Source of the DNA: Streptomyces sp. ADI96-02
GTDB lineage: Bacteria; Actinomycetota; Actinomycetes; Streptomycetales; Streptomycetaceae
Assembly: GCF_003846185.1 (NCBI RefSeq)
Contig: NZ_ML123034.1
Coordinates: 2,257,697-2,321,696 of the forward strand
Length of the DNA: 64,000 nucleotides
Direction: 5' to 3'
This document shows, piece after piece, positions 17,256 through 24,310 of the stretch (the stretch's first letter is position 1; each line of letters begins with the position of its first letter). A model generated the notes under the pieces. It did no database searches. It was not told the DNA's origin and was given only the letters and a program-made list of their open reading frames with translations. The translations under genes were made by a program, and so were the position numbers.

Positions 17256-18168
17256 AGCGGGGGCGCACCGCGCTGAGCTTCGCCCAGACGACGAGCCGGT
17301 AGCGGGAGCTGAACTCGGGCGTGCAGGTGGTCAGCGTCAGGTAGTGGCCGGGTTCGGCGTATCCGGCGGAGGGCGTCACGTTGCTGCGGGGCACCGGGGC
17401 GATGACGCCGCTGTCGGTCGGGAAGGTCCGCGCGAGGCGCTTGTCGACGGTGTACGTGTACAGGGCGTCGCGCGTCTCGACGGTGATCCGGTCGCCGCGC
17501 CGGAGCCGGTCGATGCGGCGGAAGGGCTCTCCGTGGGTGTTGCGGTGTCCGGCGAGTGCGAAGTTCCCGGCAGCTCCGGGCTGGGCGGTGCGGGTGTAGT
17601 GCCCCACGTATCCGCGGTCCAGCACGCCGGCCTTGCCGGTGCCCTCGGCGACGGGCGCGGTGAGCGCGATGCGCGGGATGCGCAGTACGGCGTAGGCCTG
17701 TTGCCGGCGCGCGCCGCCTCCGCGCGCCGAGGCGTCGGGCCTGCCGTCGCCCGCGGCGGGGTCCGGGCCGGAGGCCGGGGCTTCGGGCGCACCACCCGGT
17801 GCCGCGCCGCCGGAGCCGTCCGCCGGTGAACCGCCGCCCGGGTCCGGCCCGCCCCACTCCCGCTCCAGCGCCCGCACGGTGCGCCCGGCGTCCGCGCGGG
17901 CCTCGCGGTTGGTCCACCACAGCTGGTGGGCGACGAGGAGCAGAAGCACGATCCCGAGGGTGACGATCAGCTCGGCCGAGGTCCACAACCCGCGGGCCAG
18001 AGCGTGCCCCCACGGCCCCGGCCGCCGCCCGGCGCGACCGTACGCCGGCACCGCGGGCCCACGCCGCCCGCCGCCGCGACGGACCCGGCGACCGGGCCGC
18101 CGCCCGCCGGACGCCCGTATCCGCCGTATCCCCTCACGTACCCGTAACGGCTCCCGCACGGCGCGCAC
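17254..18168 (-). CDS. Class E sortase
   Basis: A 304-residue sortase. It has a long Arg/Gly-rich cytoplasmic head, one transmembrane segment (ELIVTLGIVLLLLVAHQLWW) and a Gly/Pro linker. The catalytic domain carries His in FALAGHRNTHG, Cys in LTLTTCTPEF and Arg in SSRYRLVVWA. Class E enzymes of streptomycetes attach LAxTG proteins such as long chaplins to the wall; the 8.4-kb surface protein with LARTG is a likely substrate. The start is uncertain: GTG 18168 fits, while ATG 18219 would add 17 residues. Confidence 0.87.
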   Translation of the reverse strand: MRAVREPLRVREGIRRIRASGGRRPGRRVRRGGGRRGPAVPAYGRAGRRPGPWGHALARGLWTSAELIVTLGIVLLLLVAHQLWWTNREARADAGRTVRALEREWGGPDPGGGSPADGSGGAAPGGAPEAPASGPDPAAGDGRPDASARGGGARRQQAYAVLRIPRIALTAPVAEGTGKAGVLDRGYVGHYTRTAQPGAAGNFALAGHRNTHGEPFRRIDRLRRGDRITVETRDALYTYTVDKRLARTFPTDSGVIAPVPRSNVTPSAGYAEPGHYLTLTTCTPEFSSRYRLVVWAKLSAVRPR

Positions 18169-18189
18169 GATAGGGCCACATCCCCCAAC

Positions 18190-18380
18190 TTTCCAGGCCC
18201 CCGCCCACTCTCCGCCCACTCTCCGCCTACTCTCTGTCCGCTCTCCGCCCGCCCTCCGGCCGCCTTCTGTCCGCCCTCCGGCCGCCCTCTGTCCGCTCTC
18301 CGCCTGCTCTCCGCCCGCCCTCCGGCCGCTCTCTGCCTGCTCTCCGGCCGCTCCCGCCCTCTCCTCCCGCCCGCCGCCCG
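18190..18380. repeat. Degenerate CT-rich ~11-bp repeat array
   Basis: About 190 bp built from variants of TCCGCCC(A/G)CTC and TCTGTCCGCCC, almost purely pyrimidine on the plus strand, between the class E sortase and SEC-C protein genes. No gene is seen in it. Confidence 0.8.
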
Positions 18381-18401
18381 CTCGGCAGTACCGTGTGGTT
18401 C

Positions 18402-19406
18402 ATGCGCCCTGACACGCCTGCCGACCACACCACCGAAGCCGAGCGCCTGCTCCGCACCGCGGCGCGGTATCCCGAGGACCGCGAACCGCTGGTCCTCCAG
18501 GCCGCGGCCCACCTGGAACTCGCCGGTGACCGCTCCCGTGCCAGCACGCTCTACGACGACCTGCTCGCCGCCCCCGACGCCTCCGTCGACCAACCGCACC
18601 TGGTGAAGGCCCTCAAGGCCGCCAACCTCTGGGAGTACGGGCACGAGGCCGAAGCCCGCGCGATCATCGACGGCATCCGCGCCGCGGCCCCGCCGACCGC
18701 CGCACCCTGGCGGATCGCGGCCGAGACGCTGGAGGCGCACGACGATTTGGAGGCGGCGCACGACGCCTTCTCGACCGCGCTGACGCTGCTCCTGGTCCCG
18801 GGCGAGGAGGTCCCGTACGCGACCCAGTCCCTGCTGACCGGCCGCCACCGGGTGCGCCGGCTGATGGGGCTCGACCACGACGCGTGGGACGAGCTGGCCG
18901 GCGAGCTGCACACGGCCCCGGTCCCCCTCGACGAACTCCACGACCCCCGGCGCCTGTGGTCGCTGGGCTCCTCGGACCCGGTCGAGCTCAAGGCCGAGAT
19001 CGACCGCCTGCGCGCGGAACTGGGCACCTACCGCGCCGCGCTGTCCCGCCCGTTCCCGGTCGCCGTGCTGCACTGGCCCGAGGACGAACTGCGCGAACTG
19101 CTCACGGCCTACCCGGCGCTGGCCGAGGAGTACCCGGACCGCGCCACACACCTGGCCCGCCTGGAAACGGCCCTGCGCGACCTGCACGCGACGGGCACGG
19201 GGAACCTGGGCATCGTCACCGGCACGGTCCCCTCCTACGAGGCGTTCGCCGCCTCGGAAGCCGCCTCCCCGGCCACCCCGGGCCTCCTCCCCCAGTACGC
19301 CACCACCCTCGCCGCCCGAGGCCGCGCCCTCCCCTGGCCCCCGCCCCGCACGGCCCCCTGCTGGTGCGGCTCGGGCACCCCGTACGGCACCTGCCACGGC
19401 GCGTGA
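18402..19406 (+). CDS. Helical-repeat protein with SEC-C zinc motif
   Basis: A 334-residue cytosolic protein. The N-terminal half is TPR-like helices (LLRTAARYPEDREPLVLQAA, HLELAGDRSRASTLYDDLL). A middle region follows (PVAVLHWPEDELRELL). The last residues, PCWCGSGTPYGTCHGA, form the CxC...C(H) zinc knuckle of SEC-C proteins. No enzymatic motif is visible, so a binding or adaptor role is possible. TACCGT at 18389-18394 lies 7 nt before the ATG, which indicates a leaderless transcript and supports this start over one three codons upstream. Confidence 0.8.
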   Translation: MRPDTPADHTTEAERLLRTAARYPEDREPLVLQAAAHLELAGDRSRASTLYDDLLAAPDASVDQPHLVKALKAANLWEYGHEAEARAIIDGIRAAAPPTAAPWRIAAETLEAHDDLEAAHDAFSTALTLLLVPGEEVPYATQSLLTGRHRVRRLMGLDHDAWDELAGELHTAPVPLDELHDPRRLWSLGSSDPVELKAEIDRLRAELGTYRAALSRPFPVAVLHWPEDELRELLTAYPALAEEYPDRATHLARLETALRDLHATGTGNLGIVTGTVPSYEAFAASEAASPATPGLLPQYATTLAARGRALPWPPPRTAPCWCGSGTPYGTCHGA

Positions 19407-19424
19407 ACCCGGACACGACGCCCC

Positions 19425-19475
19425 CGACCGGGAGCCCCGCACCCGGTCGGGGGCCGGGTGCGGGGCTCCCGGTCG
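19425..19475 (+). terminator. Strong hairpin at the left edge of the defence island
   Basis: A perfect 22-bp stem (19425-19446 with 19454-19475) and 7-nt loop lie 18 nt after the SEC-C gene. It separates core genes from the defence island. Confidence 0.9.
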
Positions 19476-19701
19476 TGCCGTGTGCCACGAGTTCACGTAA
19501 TGACCCGCCGACGACCGGCCATTCCCATACGATCACATTTCAACAATCGTCTCAGGGCCGACGTCCCCACACGGGCCCCGTTCGCAGTGTGCGGAGAAGC
19601 CTTCATGTCGCCCTGTCAGCCCTCGGCGGACCGGCAGGACGAGATCCCCACGGCAGGGGGAAGCAAACACCGGCCGGACAAGCCGTAGGAGACTGGGAGA
19701 G

Positions 19702-20145
19702 ATGAGCACGGCCAGACCTTCCTCTCCCGGCGTCTCGGCGCGTATGAGCCGCCAGGCGAGCCGAGACACCGCGCCCGAGGTGGCGGTGCGCAGGATCCTG
19801 CACGCCGCGGGCTATCGCTTCCGGGTGAACGCGCGCGTGCCGACCATGCCGCGTCGAACCATCGACATCGCCTTCACCCGGGCCAAGGTGGCCGTCATGA
19901 TCGACGGCTGCTTCTGGCACGGTTGCCCACTGCACGCCACGCAACCGAAGGCCAACGCACAGTGGTGGCGGGACAAACTCGATCGCAATATGGCTCGCGA
20001 CCGGGAGACCACCGAGCATCTGGCCGCAGCGGGGTGGACGGTTCTGCGGTTCTGGGAGCACGAGCCGCCGGCCGCCGCCGCGGAGCTGGTGGCGGCGGCC
20101 GTGGAACAGGAACGACGAAAGACGGACAAGGGCGGGGGCCGATGA
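19702..20145 (+). CDS. vsr: Very short patch repair endonuclease (Vsr)
   Basis: A 147-residue nuclease that nicks 5' of T in T:G mismatches left by deamination of 5-methylcytosine. It shows MSRQASRDTAPEVAVRRILHA with the N-terminal helix, the catalytic Asp in TIDIAFTRAKVAVMIDG, the CFWHGCPLH zinc/active-site segment, and VLRFWEHE near the end. Length matches the family. GGGAGAG precedes the ATG. It overlaps the following methyltransferase gene by ATGA, the standard pairing of Vsr with C5 methylation. Confidence 0.95.
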   Translation: MSTARPSSPGVSARMSRQASRDTAPEVAVRRILHAAGYRFRVNARVPTMPRRTIDIAFTRAKVAVMIDGCFWHGCPLHATQPKANAQWWRDKLDRNMARDRETTEHLAAAGWTVLRFWEHEPPAAAAELVAAAVEQERRKTDKGGGR

Positions 20146-21095
20146 ACAGACTGAGCTTCGTCGATGTGTGCGCGGGCGCGGGCGGGTTGGCGCTGGGGTT
20201 GGAGGGGGCGGGGTTCGACCCCGTACTGCTCCTCGACAAGAAGCAGGTGGCCTGCGAGACCCTCCGGCTCAACCGGCCGTCGTGGAATGTCCTGGAGATG
20301 GATCTTCTGGACTTCGATCCGGCCGAGCACCAGCACACCTACGACGTGGACCTTCTCTCTGCCGGGCTGCCCCGGGTCAAGTCCAGCGCGACGGTGGCGC
20401 GAGCGGAGACGGAGGAGGAGCTGCGGCTGCTGGAGGCCGCGGTACTGCTCGCGCACTCCATCCAGCCCCGCGCACTGCTCATCGAGAACGTTCCGGGGCT
20501 GGTGGACTCCCCGAACTTCGAGAGCGTGCGGGAGTTCATCCGCAAGGAGCTCGAACATCTCGGCTACGGCTTCCGCTGGTTCGTCCTGAACGCCGCCGAC
20601 TTCGGTGTTCCGCAGGATCGCCGGCAGGGGGTGCTCGTCGCGCTGAAGGAGCAGTACTTCGACGCGTTCGCCCCGCCGGTTCCGACGGTCACCGAGCACG
20701 TCCCGGTGGGACGGGCGCTGCGCCGGTCCATGGCCGCCCGCGGTTGGCCCGGGACGGACGTCTGGGCGGCGCAGGCCCTGCATGTCGCTCCGACTCTGGT
20801 GGGCGGCTCGGACAACCGAGGAGGCGCGGACCTGGGGCCGACGGGGTCGAAGAAGGCGTGGGAACGGATGAGGGTCAACGGCGGGGCCTTGGCCGATGAG
20901 GTTCCGGGGCCGGACGACGCCGAATCGGGAATGATCAAACTCACGGACGCGCAGACGGCTCTCCTGCAGGCGTTTCCCCAGGAGTGGCAGTTCGCCGGGA
21001 AGAAGACCGCTCGCTACCGGCAGATCGGGCACGCCTCTCCGCCGCCGGTCGGAACGGCTCTCGGAATGGCCGTCGCCACCGCCCTGAAGAGCTGA
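20142..21095 (+). CDS. C5-cytosine methyltransferase-like protein lacking catalytic Cys
   Basis: A 317-residue full-length C5-methyltransferase fold. Motif I is FVDVCAGAGGLALGL, motif VI IENVPGLV, motif VIII GVPQDRRQG, motif IX LTDAQTALLQAFPQEW and motif X IGHASPPPVGTAL. Motif IV, normally GGPPCQ(S/P)FS, reads LSAGLPRVKSS: the nucleophilic Cys is Arg78 (CGG at 20373-20375). Motif X has His for the usual Asn. It therefore probably cannot methylate and may act as a DNA-recognition or regulatory partner of the active enzyme 70 bp downstream. The ATG is inside the vsr stop. Confidence 0.85.
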   Translation: MNRLSFVDVCAGAGGLALGLEGAGFDPVLLLDKKQVACETLRLNRPSWNVLEMDLLDFDPAEHQHTYDVDLLSAGLPRVKSSATVARAETEEELRLLEAAVLLAHSIQPRALLIENVPGLVDSPNFESVREFIRKELEHLGYGFRWFVLNAADFGVPQDRRQGVLVALKEQYFDAFAPPVPTVTEHVPVGRALRRSMAARGWPGTDVWAAQALHVAPTLVGGSDNRGGADLGPTGSKKAWERMRVNGGALADEVPGPDDAESGMIKLTDAQTALLQAFPQEWQFAGKKTARYRQIGHASPPPVGTALGMAVATALKS

Positions 21096-21151
21096 TCCAC
21101 GGGCGGGCTGCGGTCCCTGTCGGGATCGGAATGAGTGATCTGATCGCCGGC

Positions 21152-21157
21152 TACACT
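21152..21157 (+). promoter_or_regulatory. Leaderless promoter of the active methyltransferase
   Basis: TACACT ends 8 nt before the ATG at 21166 in the 70-bp gap between the two methyltransferase genes. It fits a TAnnnT -10 box that starts transcription at or next to the start codon, so this gene can be expressed separately. Confidence 0.5.
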
Positions 21158-21165
21158 TACCCACC

Positions 21166-22482
21166 ATGACCCACCCCTCTCCCCCTTCACTTCCCCCTGC
21201 GAAATTCGGGATCGTCGATCTCTTCGCAGGGCCCGGCGGCCTCGACATCGCCGCCACGATCATGAAGGACGAGGGCGTCGAGAGCATCGGCGTCGAATGG
21301 GACGACGCCACGCGTGCCACGCGTGCTGCGGCCGGCCTCCTGACGACCGAGGTGAAGGACGTCGCCGCGCTGGGCCCGTGCGACCCGTCGGTCGTCGAAG
21401 CGACCGTGCTCACCGGCGGTCCCCCCTGCCAGTCGTTCTCCGTGGCGGGAAGCCGCAAGGGTCATCAGGCTCTGGACGATGTGCTGCGCCTGGCCACGCG
21501 GTTGGCGGACCACGAGGACGAGGCTTCGTTCGATGTGGCCTGGAAAGAGGTCAAGACCGAGACCGACGCGATGGCGGACGACCGGACCGGGTTCGTGCTG
21601 CAGCCGCTGCGCTGGATCATGGAGGCGAAGCTCAAGCGCCGCAGGCCGTACGAGGTGGTCGTGCTGGAACAGGTGCCCACCGTGCTGCCGGTGTGGAAGC
21701 ACTTCGTGGACATCCTCCGGAGGACGGGCTACGCCGCCGAGGCACACGTGCTGCACACCGAGGATTTCGGCGTCCCGCAGACGCGGCGCAGGGCGGTACT
21801 GATCGCCCAGTTCGACCCGCAGAACGTGCACCGCAAGGTCCGCTTCCCGGAGGCGACGCACCAGCGGTACCGGAAGGGCGCCGAACGACTGCACCCCAGG
21901 GAAGACCACCATGAGGGGTCATTGTTCGATGACATAAAGCCGTGGGTGTCCATGGGCGACGCGCTCGGCGCCACGCGGACGACCGACTTCGTCATGGTCT
22001 CCAACTACGGATCCGGCGGCGACCCCAAGAACCGCGGACGCCGGGAGTCCGGGGAGCCCGCCCCGACGATCACCGGCAAGGTGCGCCGCAACCGGCTCTA
22101 CCGTCTGCGGAAGGACGACTCGGGCGAGATCGTGATCAGGCACGAGGACGAGCTCGATCGCCTCTCCTCCCAGGAGGCCGGCCTTCTCCAGTCCTTTCCC
22201 GCCGCGTACCCCTGGCGCTCCACCGACGTGGCCCAGCAGATCGGCAACGCCATCCCGCCACGCCTGTCGCTGCACATCCTGAGCATGGCACTGCTGCGCG
22301 AACCGCCGCAGCACAAGTGGTACACGCTGCTGGAGGAGTGGCTGCCGCCGACGCCGCCGCAGTGGGCAGCCGCGCCGCCGGCCACCGTTCGGCGGGGCGC
22401 GCCTCAGACCTCGCCGCCGGTCTCCTCCTCGGTGCCCGTCCGTCCCCGTACCGGGGCTCCGGCGAAGAGTTCGGCGAAGTGA
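21166..22482 (+). CDS. DNA (cytosine-5)-methyltransferase, catalytically intact
   Basis: A 438-residue enzyme. Motif I is FGIVDLFAGPGGLD, motif IV TGGPPCQSFSVAGS with Cys88, motif VI VVLEQVPTVLPVW, and motif VIII FGVPQTRRRAVLIA. A target-recognition region follows, with motif IX LSSQEAGLLQSFPAAYPW and motif X AQQIGNAIPPRLS. Methylation would mark self DNA in a DISARM-like or restriction system, as DrmMII does. The C-terminal ~50 residues are Pro/Ser/Ala-rich and are encoded in the 79 bp that overlap, tail to tail, with the DUF6339-like gene. Target sequence unknown. Confidence 0.95.
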   Translation: MTHPSPPSLPPAKFGIVDLFAGPGGLDIAATIMKDEGVESIGVEWDDATRATRAAAGLLTTEVKDVAALGPCDPSVVEATVLTGGPPCQSFSVAGSRKGHQALDDVLRLATRLADHEDEASFDVAWKEVKTETDAMADDRTGFVLQPLRWIMEAKLKRRRPYEVVVLEQVPTVLPVWKHFVDILRRTGYAAEAHVLHTEDFGVPQTRRRAVLIAQFDPQNVHRKVRFPEATHQRYRKGAERLHPREDHHEGSLFDDIKPWVSMGDALGATRTTDFVMVSNYGSGGDPKNRGRRESGEPAPTITGKVRRNRLYRLRKDDSGEIVIRHEDELDRLSSQEAGLLQSFPAAYPWRSTDVAQQIGNAIPPRLSLHILSMALLREPPQHKWYTLLEEWLPPTPPQWAAAPPATVRRGAPQTSPPVSSSVPVRPRTGAPAKSSAK

Positions 22483-23321
22483 TCGACGAGCGCGTCCACC
22501 GATCGCTCCGGAGCCTTCTCCTCGTACGGCCCCACGGGCAGGTCCCTGCGCGGCACGGCCGGAGCTGACTCCGCCGACTCGACCCACTCCAGCGAGGGTC
22601 GACCGTCCCGCTCCGCGTCCGGAGCGAGGACGTCGTACATGAGGGTCGCGGCGGAGGCGTTGACCGCTGCCGCCAGCGCGTTCGCCTCCCGACCGGTCGT
22701 CACCGTCCCCCGCTCCAGCAGGCGCACCATCGCCTGCGCGGTGGGCCGATGGTCGATCACGTCCATGCGCAACGCGGTGTTCAGCATGTCCTGGTTGCCG
22801 CACACGGTGACGACGGGTGCGTAGTCGGGTCCGTTGCGGAACAGTTCGGCCGTCCACCACAGCCGGGCGAACGCCTGCTTGTACGCCGGACCCCGAAACC
22901 GGTCGACGGCGACCTTCGGCGGGCCGCTGCTCTCCTCCTGCTTCTTCCTCGGCTCCGAAAGGTGGCGCCAGACCACGTAGTCGGGCGCCACCCCGAGGGC
23001 CAGGTAGTTCCAGAACCTGCGGTCGGCCGCCTCCCGTCGGGTGAGCCGGAGCGCCGCGTGCAGCCGGGGTGCGAGCCAGGCGTCGGCAGTCGTGGGTCTG
23101 TCGTCCCGGAACTCGTACATCGCGTCATCGATCAGCGCGCGCACCGGGTCCAGTTCCGCACGGCTCTCGCCCTCGTACGGCAGCGGTTCGGTGATCCTGT
23201 TGAGCGCTATGGCCGGTACGTCCTCCTTACCGGTGAGCAGCCCCTCGGTGAGGTACTGGGCCGCGTTGAGGTCGGCGAGCAACGCCAGGCGCTCCGGATG
23301 GAAGTTCGGCTTGTCGGTCAT
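22404..23321 (-). CDS. DUF6339-like protein
   Basis: A 305-residue soluble protein. The most recognisable part is RRFWNYLALGVAPDYVVWRHL (around residues 105-125), then a Trp-rich helix ARLWWTAELFRNG. It resembles DUF6339 proteins found in defence neighbourhoods; I am moderately sure of that match and no catalytic motif is evident. The last ~70 residues are acidic and Pro-rich. It is the third gene of the leftward operon, starting in the stop of the gene before (ATGA), and its 3' end overlaps the methyltransferase gene on the other strand. Confidence 0.7.
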   Translation of the reverse strand: MTDKPNFHPERLALLADLNAAQYLTEGLLTGKEDVPAIALNRITEPLPYEGESRAELDPVRALIDDAMYEFRDDRPTTADAWLAPRLHAALRLTRREAADRRFWNYLALGVAPDYVVWRHLSEPRKKQEESSGPPKVAVDRFRGPAYKQAFARLWWTAELFRNGPDYAPVVTVCGNQDMLNTALRMDVIDHRPTAQAMVRLLERGTVTTGREANALAAAVNASAATLMYDVLAPDAERDGRPSLEWVESAESAPAVPRRDLPVGPYEEKAPERSVDALVDHFAELFAGAPVRGRTGTEEETGGEV

Positions 23322-24310
23322 GCGTCGGTCCCCCGGTGGATGCTCTCCAGGCCACGGATGGTGGTGCTCAGCGCCTTGGGCACGTCCGCCCTGCGCGTGG
23401 CGGCGTAATGGATACGCGGTTGGAGGTCCGTCCACCCGGACGTTCCGGTCCGGCGACGGTGGACCTCCCCCAGGGCGTCCTCCACCGAAAGGTCCGGCAC
23501 GACGTCGGGCAACATCTCGCGCAGCACCTCGCCCCGCCAGTCGCGGGGGAACAACGGCGTTCCGTCCTCCTCGGTCTCCAGATCCCCGACAGCGGTGTGG
23601 AAGACGGCCGTCCACACGTCCGTGCACATCTGGGCGAGGAGCAGGTCCCGTACCAGGTTGTCGATCGAGGTGCCGTTGCCACCGACCAGATCGGTGACGC
23701 CCTCGAAGTCCGTGTTGATATGGACGACGGGGAGGTCGCCGGACGTGTCCACCGCCCAGGGCACCTCGTGAAAGCGGCGCAGCCACTGCGGACCCTCGCG
23801 GAAACCGACTTCGACGACGTCCAGTTCCCGGTCGCGCAGCGGGACGTCGGCCTTCAGATCGACGATCCAGTCCTTGGTCGAAACGGCGATCTCCCGCCCC
23901 GGCACTCCATCGACGGTGGCGACGACGTGTGCGGACATCGTGACCCGGTCCAAGTGGTCCGCACGCCACAGGTCGACGTGTCCCACCCACTGCCGACCGC
24001 TCTCCTCGCCGCGCGCGAGCACGGCCGTGACGCGCGTGTTGGTGGCGCCCTCACTCAGTACGACGGCGACCATCAGGTCGTTCCAGGGGCTGTCGGGGGA
24101 TGTCGCCCTGCCCGGCACGGTGACCGACACCTTCATGCGGAGCCACTCCCAGTCGTCCCGCTCCGCCACCCCGGGGGCCACCACCTGTTCGACGGCGGAG
24201 AACGCACTGGTCTCGAGGGGTTCCCTGACGTCGTCGGGGCCCCGAAGCTCGACGGCGGTGACCCGGAGCGCGACCACGCCGAGAAGTCGCTGGTAGGGAA
24301 AGGCCCTCAT
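23318..24310 (-). CDS. Unknown 330-residue protein of the GHKL operon
   Basis: I do not recognise this family. The N-terminal ~220 residues look beta-rich (VALRVTAVELRG, MKVSVTVPG, VTAVLARGEE, VGHVDLWRADHL, IAVSTKDWIVDL). A helical C-terminal third contains TSIDNLVRDLLLAQMCTDVWTAVF and a possible Trp/Arg motif FPRDWRGEVLREMLPDVV. There is no signal peptide or membrane segment. It overlaps both neighbours by ATGA, so it is translated in a fixed ratio with the XRE-GHKL ATPase and the DUF6339-like protein; a complex of the three is a reasonable inference. Confidence 0.8.
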   Translation of the reverse strand: MRAFPYQRLLGVVALRVTAVELRGPDDVREPLETSAFSAVEQVVAPGVAERDDWEWLRMKVSVTVPGRATSPDSPWNDLMVAVVLSEGATNTRVTAVLARGEESGRQWVGHVDLWRADHLDRVTMSAHVVATVDGVPGREIAVSTKDWIVDLKADVPLRDRELDVVEVGFREGPQWLRRFHEVPWAVDTSGDLPVVHINTDFEGVTDLVGGNGTSIDNLVRDLLLAQMCTDVWTAVFHTAVGDLETEEDGTPLFPRDWRGEVLREMLPDVVPDLSVEDALGEVHRRRTGTSGWTDLQPRIHYAATRRADVPKALSTTIRGLESIHRGTDA

